The translations under genes and the position numbers were made by a program. From Cylicocyclus nassatus (taxonomy: Eukaryota > Nematoda > Chromadorea > Rhabditida > Strongylidae), in contig CATQJL010000223.1 of the NCBI GenBank assembly GCA_958299035.1, forward strand, positions 9,289,753 through 9,353,752: DNA of 64,000 bases, read 5' to 3'. The notes under the pieces were generated by a model that saw only the letters and a list, made by a program, of their open reading frames with translations, was not told the DNA's origin and did not search any database. The first letter of the stretch is position 1; each line of letters starts with the position of its first letter. Of the stretch, positions 58,201 through 64,000 are shown piece after piece.

Positions 58201-59442
58201 CACATTGCATTCCACATAATGCCAAAGTTTGAGTGCGCCATGTTGAACGAGAGTGAAGTTATGAAACCAGTTGCAAAACTTAGTTTCCAGCCTAATATTT
58301 GTTGCTCTTGATTGTCCCGAATGAGCTAAACGATTTTCGATCAACAGTCAAGAACGATGAATACCCCAAAATCGTCAATTTGCCCGACCACTGTCTTTGA
58401 AACTTCAAAATCTTCTTCTTTTAACTTCCAACTTTTTCCATGGATTTTGCTGTAATTTTGATAAATTTGGTATGGAGGTCTTGACAACAACGACTTGCTG
58501 TTTCCAAAAATGTTTTTGGTTCTCGAAACCGCAAACGATTTTTTTTTGGAATCTTTTGATTTTTTTTTTCACAAATTCCACTGCTAATTTGGTAAACTTG
58601 ACAAACGGAAAAAATAGGCATAGTAAAATGAGATGATTTAGAGTTCGGCTAAATATCTTGTTCCAGTGTTTTAGAGCGAAACATGAAAAACTGTATTGCT
58701 CAAAAAATTTCGGAATTCTGAAACTGAAGTTGACATTGAATGAGAATCTATTGAATTTATGACCAGCCTCTGGCACGTCAGTTTGCTCGTCAATTTCCGG
58801 TTCTCTTTTAATCATGGACTTTTTGAAGGGCTGCGGCTGATGTTTCAGTGCTTGATCTCAATTCATATTTTGAATTTTCACCGGCGATTTCCAGAAAAAC
58901 GCTTCATTTGGAAATAGTTTTTCTGGATAACTTACCATATTTTTCAGACGATCGTGTCCGGTGGTCGACACGGTGATTTATGCTTATGGGACATACGCAA
59001 ATGTCAGCTGCGTGAAACCGTGAGAGCATTTGACTCACATGAGGTCGTTAACGCTTTAGTTACTGACCCCACGCGAAATTTGATTGTAGCGGGGTCAAGT
59101 GATGGTAATATAAAAGTAAGTGTATTTAGGCAAAAAATGTTGTGAACTTTGATTATGGCTTACTTTAGATATGGTCTGCTGATGTGGACTTACAGTTGAT
59201 ACACTGCTTTTCCGGCGAACATGTTGCGAAAAGTGGATTCTCGCTTAGACAAGGTTCCTTGAGAGTCAAAATTACGAAATTTCCTGTCTAACGTTTTTTG
59301 TGGTAAGAACCATGTGATTTCAGTTGCGCAGTCGACGGTGCAAGGTGTACAGCAACTATACATTGACCAAGAACTTCGACTTTTCTCCTCCGGTGCAGAC
59401 GGGTGTCTGAAGTTCCGAGCCCTCCAACATTATATCACATAA
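30040..59442 (+). CDS. rbc-1: Rabconnectin-3 alpha (DmX-like WD40 protein), about 74 exons
   Basis: Family knowledge: DmX-like / rabconnectin-3 alpha pairs with WDR7-type rabconnectin-3 beta in a RAVE-like complex that promotes V-ATPase assembly on vesicles and endosomes. Seen here: the start MPIPHQVLTGALNRGESVYA, N-terminal WD40 repeats, a Rav1p_C-type middle, an acidic linker, C-terminal WD40 repeats and the end FSSGADGCLKFRAL...YIT followed by TAA. Exons are 45-310 bases, mostly with 45-65 base introns; those without insertions are all short. Long introns (31.0-32.7, 35.8-37.5, 46.6-51.3, 51.6-54.2 and 57.0-58.9 kb) hold transposons. The frame is intact wherever I could follow it. Uncertain joins: about 31.0-32.7, 38.1, 39.5, 41.8-42.3, 42.6, 43.0 and 46.6-51.3 kb. 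Confidence 0.9.
31681..32376. mobile_element. Mariner-type MITE in a rabconnectin intron
   Basis: GAAAGTTCGTTCGCACGAAA at the left mirrors GGTGCGAACGAACTTTC at the right, which ends in ACAACCTAA. Inner arms share TAGGGTCATAAAAAATC with the element at the window start, making this the second copy of that family. The left terminus is degraded. Confidence 0.6.
34075..34237. mobile_element. Short TA-flanked MITE in a rabconnectin intron
   Basis: Inverted ends TAGGCCGTCCGCGCTGCGC and GCGCCCTGCGCGGATGGCCTA, each beside TA. It is about 160 bases, GC-rich against an AT-rich intron, and non-coding. Confidence 0.6.
35800..37413. mobile_element. 1.6 kb foldback element in a rabconnectin intron
   Basis: AGGGGCAGCATGCATCAACG at the left mirrors GTTGATGCATGCGGCCCTG at the right. 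Internal arms pair over long distances: CTTCATATCCTGAAGC(T) and ATCTGGATTTCACG near 36450 with their complements near 37320-37360, and CAAGAAGCTGTACAAG near 36540 with its complement near 36950. Exon 23 of the host gene ends only about ten bases before the left edge. No transposase frame. Confidence 0.6.
38577..38644. repeat. 34-base perfect tandem duplication
   Basis: The block beginning TTCGCTTATAGTTCTTCTTT and ending ACATTAGAAT is present twice in succession, within an intron of the rabconnectin gene. The two copies are identical, so the event is recent. Confidence 0.85.
39025..46613 (+). CDS. rbc-1: Rabconnectin exons 30-58: Rav1p_C-type central region
   Basis: Exons: 39025-39165, 39320-~39490, 39619-39744, 39793-39970, 40019-40111, 40679-40776, 40833-40948, 41004-41137, 41229-41371, 41426-41602, 41656-41754, 42312-42377, 42428-42526, 42770-42842, 42889-42994, 43025-43211, 43345-43406, 43540-43601, 43627-43706, 43756-43881, 44506-44594, 44650-44739, 44832-44953, 45015-45181, 45235-45341, 45469-45538, 46339-46421, 46478-46613. 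Diagnostic pieces: LLDWVSTENGSHILIVG, DGLFEAARLAFPVLPQYHP, LPGISDTDQMHLFAIADTLS, MRSLGVGWWLKHTV, AAAFFLLSGSLKDAVQ and RLAAHQIDDLQFSLLFGG. This helical part is what defines the RAVE/DmX family. One or two small exons near 41.8-42.0 and 42.6 kb are probably missing from my list. Confidence 0.85.
40169..40611 (+). mobile_element. Helitron-like non-autonomous element, copy 3
   Basis: TATATAAAGCTGAATGTCTG start with a (CTGT)n tract, internal inverted repeat around CATCGATCGATAAC, CGGCGGAGCCG hairpin and CCACCTAG end before a T. It lies in the intron between rabconnectin exons 34 and 35. Confidence 0.6.
41372..41425 (+). other. GC-AG intron in the rabconnectin gene
   Basis: The exon ends GTGGAACTGAAG and the next base pair is GC (GCAAGA), while the following exon starts after TTTCTCTAG with VAGLASSDIIWAL in phase. 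No GT at this border keeps the conserved frame. AAG|GCAAG is the usual context of functional GC donors. Confidence 0.6.
42015..42200. mobile_element. MITE related to 11913-12054, with a strong hairpin
   Basis: It starts CCTTTGATTCAACTGGATTG and contains the complement of the CGAACGTG(C/T)TCT block of the 11.9 kb copy. Its right part is a hairpin (GTCGCGGACGCGAGCTGCTT and complement) around TTTGAATCAAA. It sits between two short exons whose joins I could not resolve. Confidence 0.5.
43952..44153. mobile_element. Harbinger-like MITE with TTA duplication
   Basis: Inverted ends GGCCCCGGTCAGACTTCACG and GTGAAGTCTGCCCGGGGCC, with TTA immediately outside on both sides (43949-43951, 44154-44156). 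About 200 bases, intronic. The end motif resembles that at 48662-48785. Confidence 0.75.
45858..46211. mobile_element. Foldback MITE with AAGGCAGCGTCC ends
   Basis: AAGGCAGCGTCCAGGCAGAT at the left and TTGCCTGGACGCTGCCTT at the right, with further pairing of CATGGGGATCTTACGTGG-type sequence. It occupies most of the intron before rabconnectin exon 57. Confidence 0.65.
46614..47439. other. Start of the large rabconnectin intron, exons unresolved
   Basis: A frame at about 46687-46866 after TTTCTTCAG could hold one more exon, since the family has a basic segment here, but no frame gives a clear match. From about 46870 the sequence is AT-rich with no recognised element up to the inverted repeat at 47440. 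Confidence 0.35.
48122..49200. mobile_element. Harbinger-like foldback inside the mariner TIR
   Basis: Ends GGGATCGTTCAGACCGCGCC and complement, with TTA directly repeated on each side (48119-48121 and 49201-49203). Each subterminal region carries a run of near-10-base units AATACG(T/C)CC(A/G) (48150-48220, 49105-49175), which could be transposase-binding repeats. The arms pair to within about 250 bases of each other. Confidence 0.75.
48662..48785. mobile_element. Small MITE at the centre of the foldback
   Basis: GGCCCCGGCCAGACTTCGCT at the left mirrors GAGCAAAGACCGGGCC at the right, with GCGC(T/C)... arms. It resembles the 43952-44153 MITE in its ends. It occupies the loop between the arms of the larger foldback. 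Confidence 0.55.
50366..50758. mobile_element. MITE with AAGGCAGTGTCC ends
   Basis: AAGGCAGTGTCCGGG at the left and TCTGACGCTGCCTTT at the right; interior differs from the other two elements with these ends. Intronic, non-coding. Confidence 0.5.
51262..54851 (+). CDS. rbc-1: Rabconnectin exons 59-64: acidic linker and pre-WD40 segment
   Basis: Exons: 51262-51394, 51441-51575, 54153-54258, 54316-54475, 54529-54693, 54725-54851. WVPPRNDLVHFFADK corresponds to the conserved PPEL-W-YF element before the acidic run, here HYDSEDSSSSTSMSESEDDK. Then SSSYAWQLLRLVLVEQQI, EENNTPFKSEDPRVVSLKRL and FKIFHKDSEPIVAFACNQ follow in family order. The 2.6 kb intron between 51575 and 54153 contains a mariner element with a hAT MITE inside it. 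Exon 64 needs the acceptor at TTATCGTAG (54724) to stay in phase. Confidence 0.85.
51576..52735. other. Rabconnectin intron, no assignable feature
   Basis: Overlapping reverse frames at 52080-52467 and 52511-52762 have no recognisable domain or splice support. I see no inverted repeat. Probably ordinary intron or old repeat. Confidence 0.4.
52738..53893. mobile_element. Mariner-type element with TTAGGTTGGCAC ends
   Basis: Left TTAGGTTGGCACATAAGTAA and right GCAAAACTTATGTGCCAACC + TAA after removal of a nested insert; TA flanks both outer ends (52736-52737 and 53894-53895). No transposase frame remains. Confidence 0.8.
53508..53881. mobile_element. hAT MITE inserted in the mariner terminal repeat
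   Basis: Ends CAGTGGCGTACC and GGTACGCCACTG. The octamer GTGCCAAC is present exactly on both sides (53500-53507, 53882-53889) and is itself part of the host mariner TIR. Long G and C runs lie just inside each end, and the core has GCGTGGCT(G/A)ACGC(C/T)ACGC repeats. Confidence 0.9.
54852..55869. other. Rabconnectin intron, nothing recognised
   Basis: G-runs near 54950 and 55023 and short frames at 55634-55844 (PARFRVATFSNGQPARNERP) are visible, but no exon, RNA or clear element. The frame near 55640 is probably repeat-derived. Confidence 0.35.
55870..59442 (+). CDS. rbc-1: Rabconnectin exons 65-74: C-terminal WD40 repeats
   Basis: Exons: 55870-55989, 56040-56150, 56204-56251, 56347-56407, 56459-56553, 56603-56716, 56768-56970, 58948-59115, 59169-59253, 59324-59442. 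WD-type blades are clear: SNGSIRVWEW, NKFAAVDGDGLLCLW, NSSGDSNLALWDTL, IVSGGRHGDLCLWDIRKCQL, AGSSDGNIK joined to IWSADVDLQLIHCF, and the final FSSGADGCLKFRAL. All joins keep phase. The 2 kb intron before 58948 holds an inverted copy of the MITE seen at 16632-17444. Confidence 0.9.
57486..58295. mobile_element. Second copy of the TTAGG(C/T)TGGAAACTAAG MITE
   Basis: TAGGTTGGAAACTAAGTTTT at the left and AAACTTAGTTTCCAGCCTAA at the right, reverse in orientation to the copy at 16632-17444. It lies in the intron before rabconnectin exon 72. Confidence 0.75.
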
Positions 59443-59491
59443 ATAGGGCGTCATAGTGTTAGGTCTTGGTTTTCCATAAGTTGATGTCATG

Positions 59492-59637
59492 GGGTGGAGG
59501 ACATTAGGTCGCCGAAAGGGGGCGGTCCCCGCGGTCATTTGCGACAAATAAGCACCCTTGTACATACGCGGACATGCGTTCCTGCAGGGAATCCGCGCGG
59601 GACTCTTCCAAATTCGGCGACCTAATGTCCTCCACCC
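59492..59637. mobile_element. Mutator-type MITE with exact 9-base duplication
   Basis: Inverted ends GGGTGGAGGACATTAGGTCG and complement. GATGTCATG occurs exactly on both sides (59483-59491, 59638-59646). A 9-base duplication is the signature of Mutator-like elements. It lies 50 bases after the rabconnectin stop codon, so it is probably transcribed in the 3' UTR. Confidence 0.85.
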
Positions 59638-59806
59638 GATGTCATGCGATAGAAATCAACAAGGTTCTTAACTAGATCCCAGTTTGAATTTTTGTTGCTT
59701 TCGAAATTCCCTAGTCCATATGCGATCTTATTCTCTCGTATCCTATCTGTGTAGCTTACGAGAACCGGTTTACTTCTGAAGATCGCCATGTCATTTTTAC
59801 TGTGAA

Positions 59807-60860
59807 CTAGCTGGCTTACCCGGCTCGCCGTATCCGGACCAAACTTGGCACACATACACCTCGGGCCCCGGCGGGTGTCACAGTCCACTTTTCGTTATTG
59901 ATCGATGTCGATTTTACCGATTTTTATCGATTTTTTTGCAGAGTTCACCTACAGGGCTAGGAGTTGGCACAGGGGGGGAGAAGTGAGCATGGGGATTCCG
60001 AATACAATATTAGTTTTCGGAATTATTGATTACTTTTATTGATTTTATCGATTTTTTGTAAATTTTGACATGCGAGGCTGGGATTTTGGACAGGGGGGTA
60101 ATCGAGCATGCCGATTACGAACACAATATTAGTTTTCAGGATCGTCCATTACTTTTATCGATTTTATCGATTTTTTGAAAATTTGAGCCAGAGGGCTGGA
60201 ATTTGGCACAGGGGTGTAATCGAGCATGCTGATCACCCCCCACGGGGATGATCCCCATGCTCGATTACCCCCTGTGCCAACTCCCAGCCCCGTAGCCCAA
60301 ACTTTGCAAAAAAATCGATAAAATCGATAAAAGTAATCGATAATCCCGAAAACCAATATTGTATTCGGAATCCCCATGCTCGATTACCCCCCTGTGCCAA
60401 CTCCCAGCCCCCTAGCTCAAACTTTGCAAAAAATCGATAAAATCGACAAAAGTAATCGATAATCCCGAAAACCAATATTGTATTCGGAATCCCCATGCTC
60501 GATTACCCCCCTGTGCGAACTCCCAGCCCCGTAGCTCAAACTTTGCAAAAAAATCGATAAAATAGATAAAAGTAATCGATAATTCTGAAAACTAATATTG
60601 TATTCGGAATCCCCATGCTCGATTACCCCCCTGTGCCAACTCCCAGCCCCGTAGGTGAACTCAGCAAAAAATCGATAAAAATCGATATCGATCGATGACG
60701 AAAAGTAGCCTATGACACCCGCCGGGGCCCGTAGTGTATGTGTGCCAAGTTTGGTCCGGATCGGTTTAGAAATGGAATTTTCTATTCGGAACATACGTAC
60801 AGACAGACAGACATACAGACATACAGACAGACAAACAGACATTCAGCTTTATATATAAGA
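59807..60860 (-). mobile_element. Helitron-like element, copy 4, expanded
   Basis: On the minus strand it starts TCTTATATATAAAGCTGAAT and ends GCCGGGTAAGCCAGCTAG. The interior holds about five tandem units of roughly 120 bases with CCCATGCTCGATTACCCCC, AACTCCCAGCCCCGTAG and AAATCGATAAAA, versus fewer in copies 2 and 3. It lies in the 3' flank of the rabconnectin gene. Confidence 0.65.
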
Positions 60861-60875
60861 ATGTAACAGACCTTC

Positions 60876-60881
60876 AATAAA
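60876..60881 (+). terminator. Candidate poly(A) signal for the rabconnectin gene
   Basis: AATAAA at 60876 is the first canonical signal I noticed on this strand after the stop codon at 59442. If used, the 3' UTR would include the Mutator MITE and the reversed Helitron-like element. A variant signal nearer the stop is equally possible. Confidence 0.3.
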
Positions 60882-60956
60882 GTCGAGAACCGTACTGAGT
60901 TTGAAATGCACAAATGAAAACAAATATCATAGGGTGAGTTCTCTAAGATTCAAATA

Positions 60957-62444
60957 TCAGGTTGTTCCGAAAGTTTTGTCCGTTTTTTCATCGCTCACTA
61001 AAATTCACAGAACAATCCATGGACGGACTTAGGTACCATTTTTTTTTCAGATTTTTATCCTCTTACAGCTGTATTTGCTCTTCGATCTACCCTGTCTTTG
61101 CAATGTTATCGCAATGGCTTTTTGAGCATTTCAGCAGTAACGCTAAATCTTTTCTGATTCCTAAAAATTCTTATTCTGATGTTTTCAAAGAGCGCTGATA
61201 ACCATGGGCCACGTTTACAAGTCCGTTATACAGGGTGTCCCAAAAGTATGTATCGAACGTTTGATCGTTAATAACTCTCTTCTCAAGAAGTCTTTTGCCT
61301 TGCTTTAGGTACCGTTTTGTAGAGCTGGCTTCAACTTAGATTTGCACTATAGAACGAATCATTCATCTCTCTTCATTACTGTAGGATTACGGTAGAAACT
61401 TGAAACATATGGTGTTAATGTGAAAAAAGCTGCCGTTTCAAAATTTTTCAAAAAATCGTGAAAACTTGTGTAATAGGGTTTTTATGGACGCTGAGTTCAA
61501 TAATTAACTATTCACAAGATTACGAAGCTTTCTAAACGGTGCAGTCCCACTTTTTAGGAACATTGAAAAAATGGCCGCTACTTCTTACCTGGCATAACTC
61601 TTCAATGAAGCATCATAATAAGTTGGGAACTTTACAGTTATAATCAGCAACTCTAATTAGCCTAGTGTAAAAGTTTTAAGGCTGTTTTGTTTCCTTTCTG
61701 GGGCAAAATATGGCCTTTCATTGCTTAAAACCCTCCTTGAAGTTTCTACCGTAATCCTACAGTAATGAAGAGAAATGAGTGATTCGTTCTATACTGCAAA
61801 TCTAAGTTGAAGCCAGCTCTACAAAACGGTACCTGAAGCAAGGCAAAAGACTTCTTGGGAAGAGAGTTATTAACGATCAAACGTTCGATACATACTTTTG
61901 GGACACCCTGTATTTATTTATTTGATAGAAACCGCGACTTTTTAATTACGTTTACCACGTAAAAGTACCGAAAATGTCATAACGCTGCTTTTTTTTAACA
62001 AATCAAACTTGATGTTGCATAAGTAATGGTTAGTAAGAATCATGTTTCAACTCGCAGAAACTTGAAAGCGTTTATGTATTTGCTGCAGTTGCGTGTTTCA
62101 TGACTTTGCTAAAATCGAGACGTTTGAAAAAAATTTTTTTGAAGCTAAAAACAGCAGATTAGGAGAATCTAAAAATATTACCTTGTAGTTGCATTGCTCT
62201 ATTTGATTCATACTTAACCCTTTCCGAAACTTTGGAATGAAATTTTCGAAAAGTCTAACTTTGAGCAGATCAAATTGACGGGTGGACAATCATCAAAAAA
62301 AGCATACAAGGTTGTGGTTCGAAAATGTATCCATAAGAAAGAAAAGGAAAAGCTGCATTAAATGCATGTTGAAACTCTTTCAGATCTTTATCCTGCGTGG
62401 GTTTAGTGATTTGAAAAACGGACAAAACTTCCGGGACAACCTAA
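60957..62444. mobile_element. Mariner-type element with nested foldback
   Basis: Left TCAGGTTGTTCCGAAAGTTT and right AAACTTCCGGGACAACCTAA, flanked by TA. The interior shows no intact transposase. A second mariner-type palindrome is inserted within it. Confidence 0.7.
61231..61910. mobile_element. Palindromic mariner MITE with CAGGGTGTCCC ends
   Basis: CAGGGTGTCCCAAAAGTATG at the left and the exact complement at the right, TA on each side. The arms continue through ATCGAACGTTTGATCGTTAA and AGAAGTCTTTTGCC with few mismatches, so the arms are little diverged. Confidence 0.85.
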
Positions 62445-64000
62445 TAGAATAAAACTTTCGCAGCATAATGGTTTTGGGACCCGACTGAGTAGCTCGCCTA
62501 TTCAAGCTACTGCCGCATCATTGAAAATCTATTGGCGACTACGGCGGAAAAATTTACAGGAGAAAACATAGTTTCTGTGAGGACTCCCTAGGAATTATGT
62601 GAAGGTCTGTTAGTCAGGTGGAAGGCGTGAAAGAAAGTTTGTAAAGATCGAAGAGGAAACAAATCTCATCAATCGAATCTGGATAATATCAAGTCTTTCT
62701 CCATTTTCACATGTCATCTTCCTTTTAAACGGATGTAAACAAAGCTAAGGCAGCAGACTGTTTGAACGAGTTACTCTGATCATAATATATTAGCAATTCT
62801 CGGAAACGCTCTGACCATCCTTCGTGTTTATTAGACATATTGCACATAGGGCCCGGCCTGCGTTGGTTTGGAGGATTTTTGAAAGCGAAGTCCCTCATGA
62901 CTTCGCAAATTTTCACAAAGTAAAATGACGGAAATGAAAGTGACGTAAAAGTATTAAAAACAACAACAATTCGAAACAACAAACAAAGACAACAGTTGTC
63001 GCCAGATTAGAGGACGCCCTGGCAGGAATACATCATAGTTATCAATGGGTTTATTTATACTATCTTTGGCTCAAATAGAGAAGCAATGGTTTGATTTGCT
63101 CTCTCCACTACACGACAGATTCTCAAACGTTTTAAAACTTATATGAGATCTCCATTATTTATGCTCCGAACCAGTTCAGTTGGTTTGGTGATGGTCTAGA
63201 AACCAACGAACTCGGAAACAGGTATTAGGCCACATAAATTTCGGTTTTTACATAACCTAGTTTGGAGTAACATTGTATACACACAACCCAAGATTGGTGT
63301 TATGTGATTTCTGGTGCACTGTAGACAACACATTTGTTTATTAGAGCATTTTGAATTTGGCGCGCTTGATGAGAATGAAAAAGTCAGAACATGTCATCCG
63401 TTTATCAAACTTGATGGTCAGCATATCAGGAGGTCCTTATAATGTATGTTCAGCAGGTTTTACGATGCCCCCTTTGCTTTTACCCCAAAAAGCTCAGTTT
63501 GACCCCAAACCATCGGTGCCTGGCCCTGACTGCAAGTTGTCGTCTTCCTCCTGCTTCTCTTGTTAGCCTTTTTAAATCTCTCCTCATTGCTCGTAAATAG
63601 TCGTCTCCAACAGCGCAAGCCTTTAGACATTTCTGAACCGCATCTTCAGTGGCTGTATTCATCAACGAACCCTGGGGTATACCTTACCCGTATTCATGCA
63701 GCACAGGGTAGCTTAATTTTGAGGGTGAAATCCACCCTTGAGGGTAAGACTTATCCCCTGAGAGCGACTAACCCGCAATCATCAACGACTCTAAGGGTAC
63801 ACTCTTGAGGGTAAAACTTATTCCAGGAAACGATTAACCCGTACTCATGAACGTGATTGGGTAAATATAACCCTAGCATATTGCAAAGTTAAATTTCACT
63901 TCGTATAAATATGAAGTAATTTCTCGATGCACCACTTAGTCTCAAAGATACTGCTTTGACAACAAACACATATTTCTAATCATTATTATCTCAAATTTCC
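62445..64000. other. Right-hand flank, weak reverse-strand exon candidates
   Basis: A reverse frame at 63665-63480 (ATEDAVQKCLKACAVGDDYL) ends its protein-like part at a possible GTCAGG donor after RRQLA, and another at 62982-62725 contains WSERFRELLIYYDQS. Either could be an exon of a gene running leftward, but no family is recognised and no splice pair is secure. Confidence 0.25.
63650..63880. repeat. Diverged ~75-base repeats with TTGAGGGTAA
   Basis: CTTGAGGGTAA(G/A)ACTTAT, CGA(C/T)TAACCCG and TCA(T/A)(C/G)AACG recur in the same order from about 63732 and 63806, with a weaker earlier unit near 63660. Either a short tandem array or a MITE interior. Confidence 0.5.

Noticed and set aside
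1..64000. Search for tRNA, rRNA, CRISPR or bacterial-type operon content
   Set aside because: No cloverleaf with intact arms, no rRNA core motif, no repeat-spacer pattern and no clustered unspliced genes were seen.

Overview
The window reads as a nuclear chromosome segment of a nematode. This is inferred from short introns (about 45-60 bases, consensus GTAAGT donors and TTTCAG acceptors), a start codon preceded at once by a trans-splice-like acceptor, and a dense load of Tc1/mariner, hAT, Harbinger, Mutator and Helitron-like elements plus Pao/BEL and Penelope-like remnants. I cannot name the species. I see no bacterial operon, CRISPR array, rRNA or tRNA.

Layout. 1-12.1 kb: the right part of a palindromic mariner element with a nested hAT MITE, a Helitron-like element, then about three diverged tandem copies of a roughly 3.1 kb unit. 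Several copies carry private transposon insertions, so the other copies preserve empty sites. 12.1-17.5 kb: a GIY-YIG fragment, then a Penelope-like reverse transcriptase inserted in one arm of a palindromic mariner element, followed by another mariner-type MITE. 17.5-25 kb: old repeats, a Pao/BEL aspartic-protease fragment and a small spliced gene of unknown function. 25-30 kb: a decayed Pao/BEL gag with a tRNA-Gly-like primer-binding site, a 1.8 kb hAT-type foldback element and a nested MITE cluster.

30.04-59.44 kb, plus strand: one large, apparently intact gene for rabconnectin-3 alpha (DmX-like, C. elegans rbc-1 type), which I assembled by eye into about 74 exons. It has N-terminal WD40 repeats, a central Rav1p_C-type helical region, an acidic linker and C-terminal WD40 repeats. 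In this family the protein works with rabconnectin-3 beta (WDR7) to promote V-ATPase assembly on endomembranes. Nearly all its long introns hold mobile elements, many nested, while the coding exons stay open.

59.4-64 kb: a Mutator-type MITE with 9-base target duplication, a reverse-strand Helitron-like element and nested mariner elements fill the 3' flank, then mostly unassigned sequence.

I found no convincing new multi-gene system. The most unusual items are an exon with intact splice sites carried inside a 450-base TIR element, several nested insertions datable by exact target duplications, and a short TAGAGC...GCTCTA palindrome recurring in otherwise different elements. All exon joins were made by eye from reading frames and splice consensus; no alignment or search was run.
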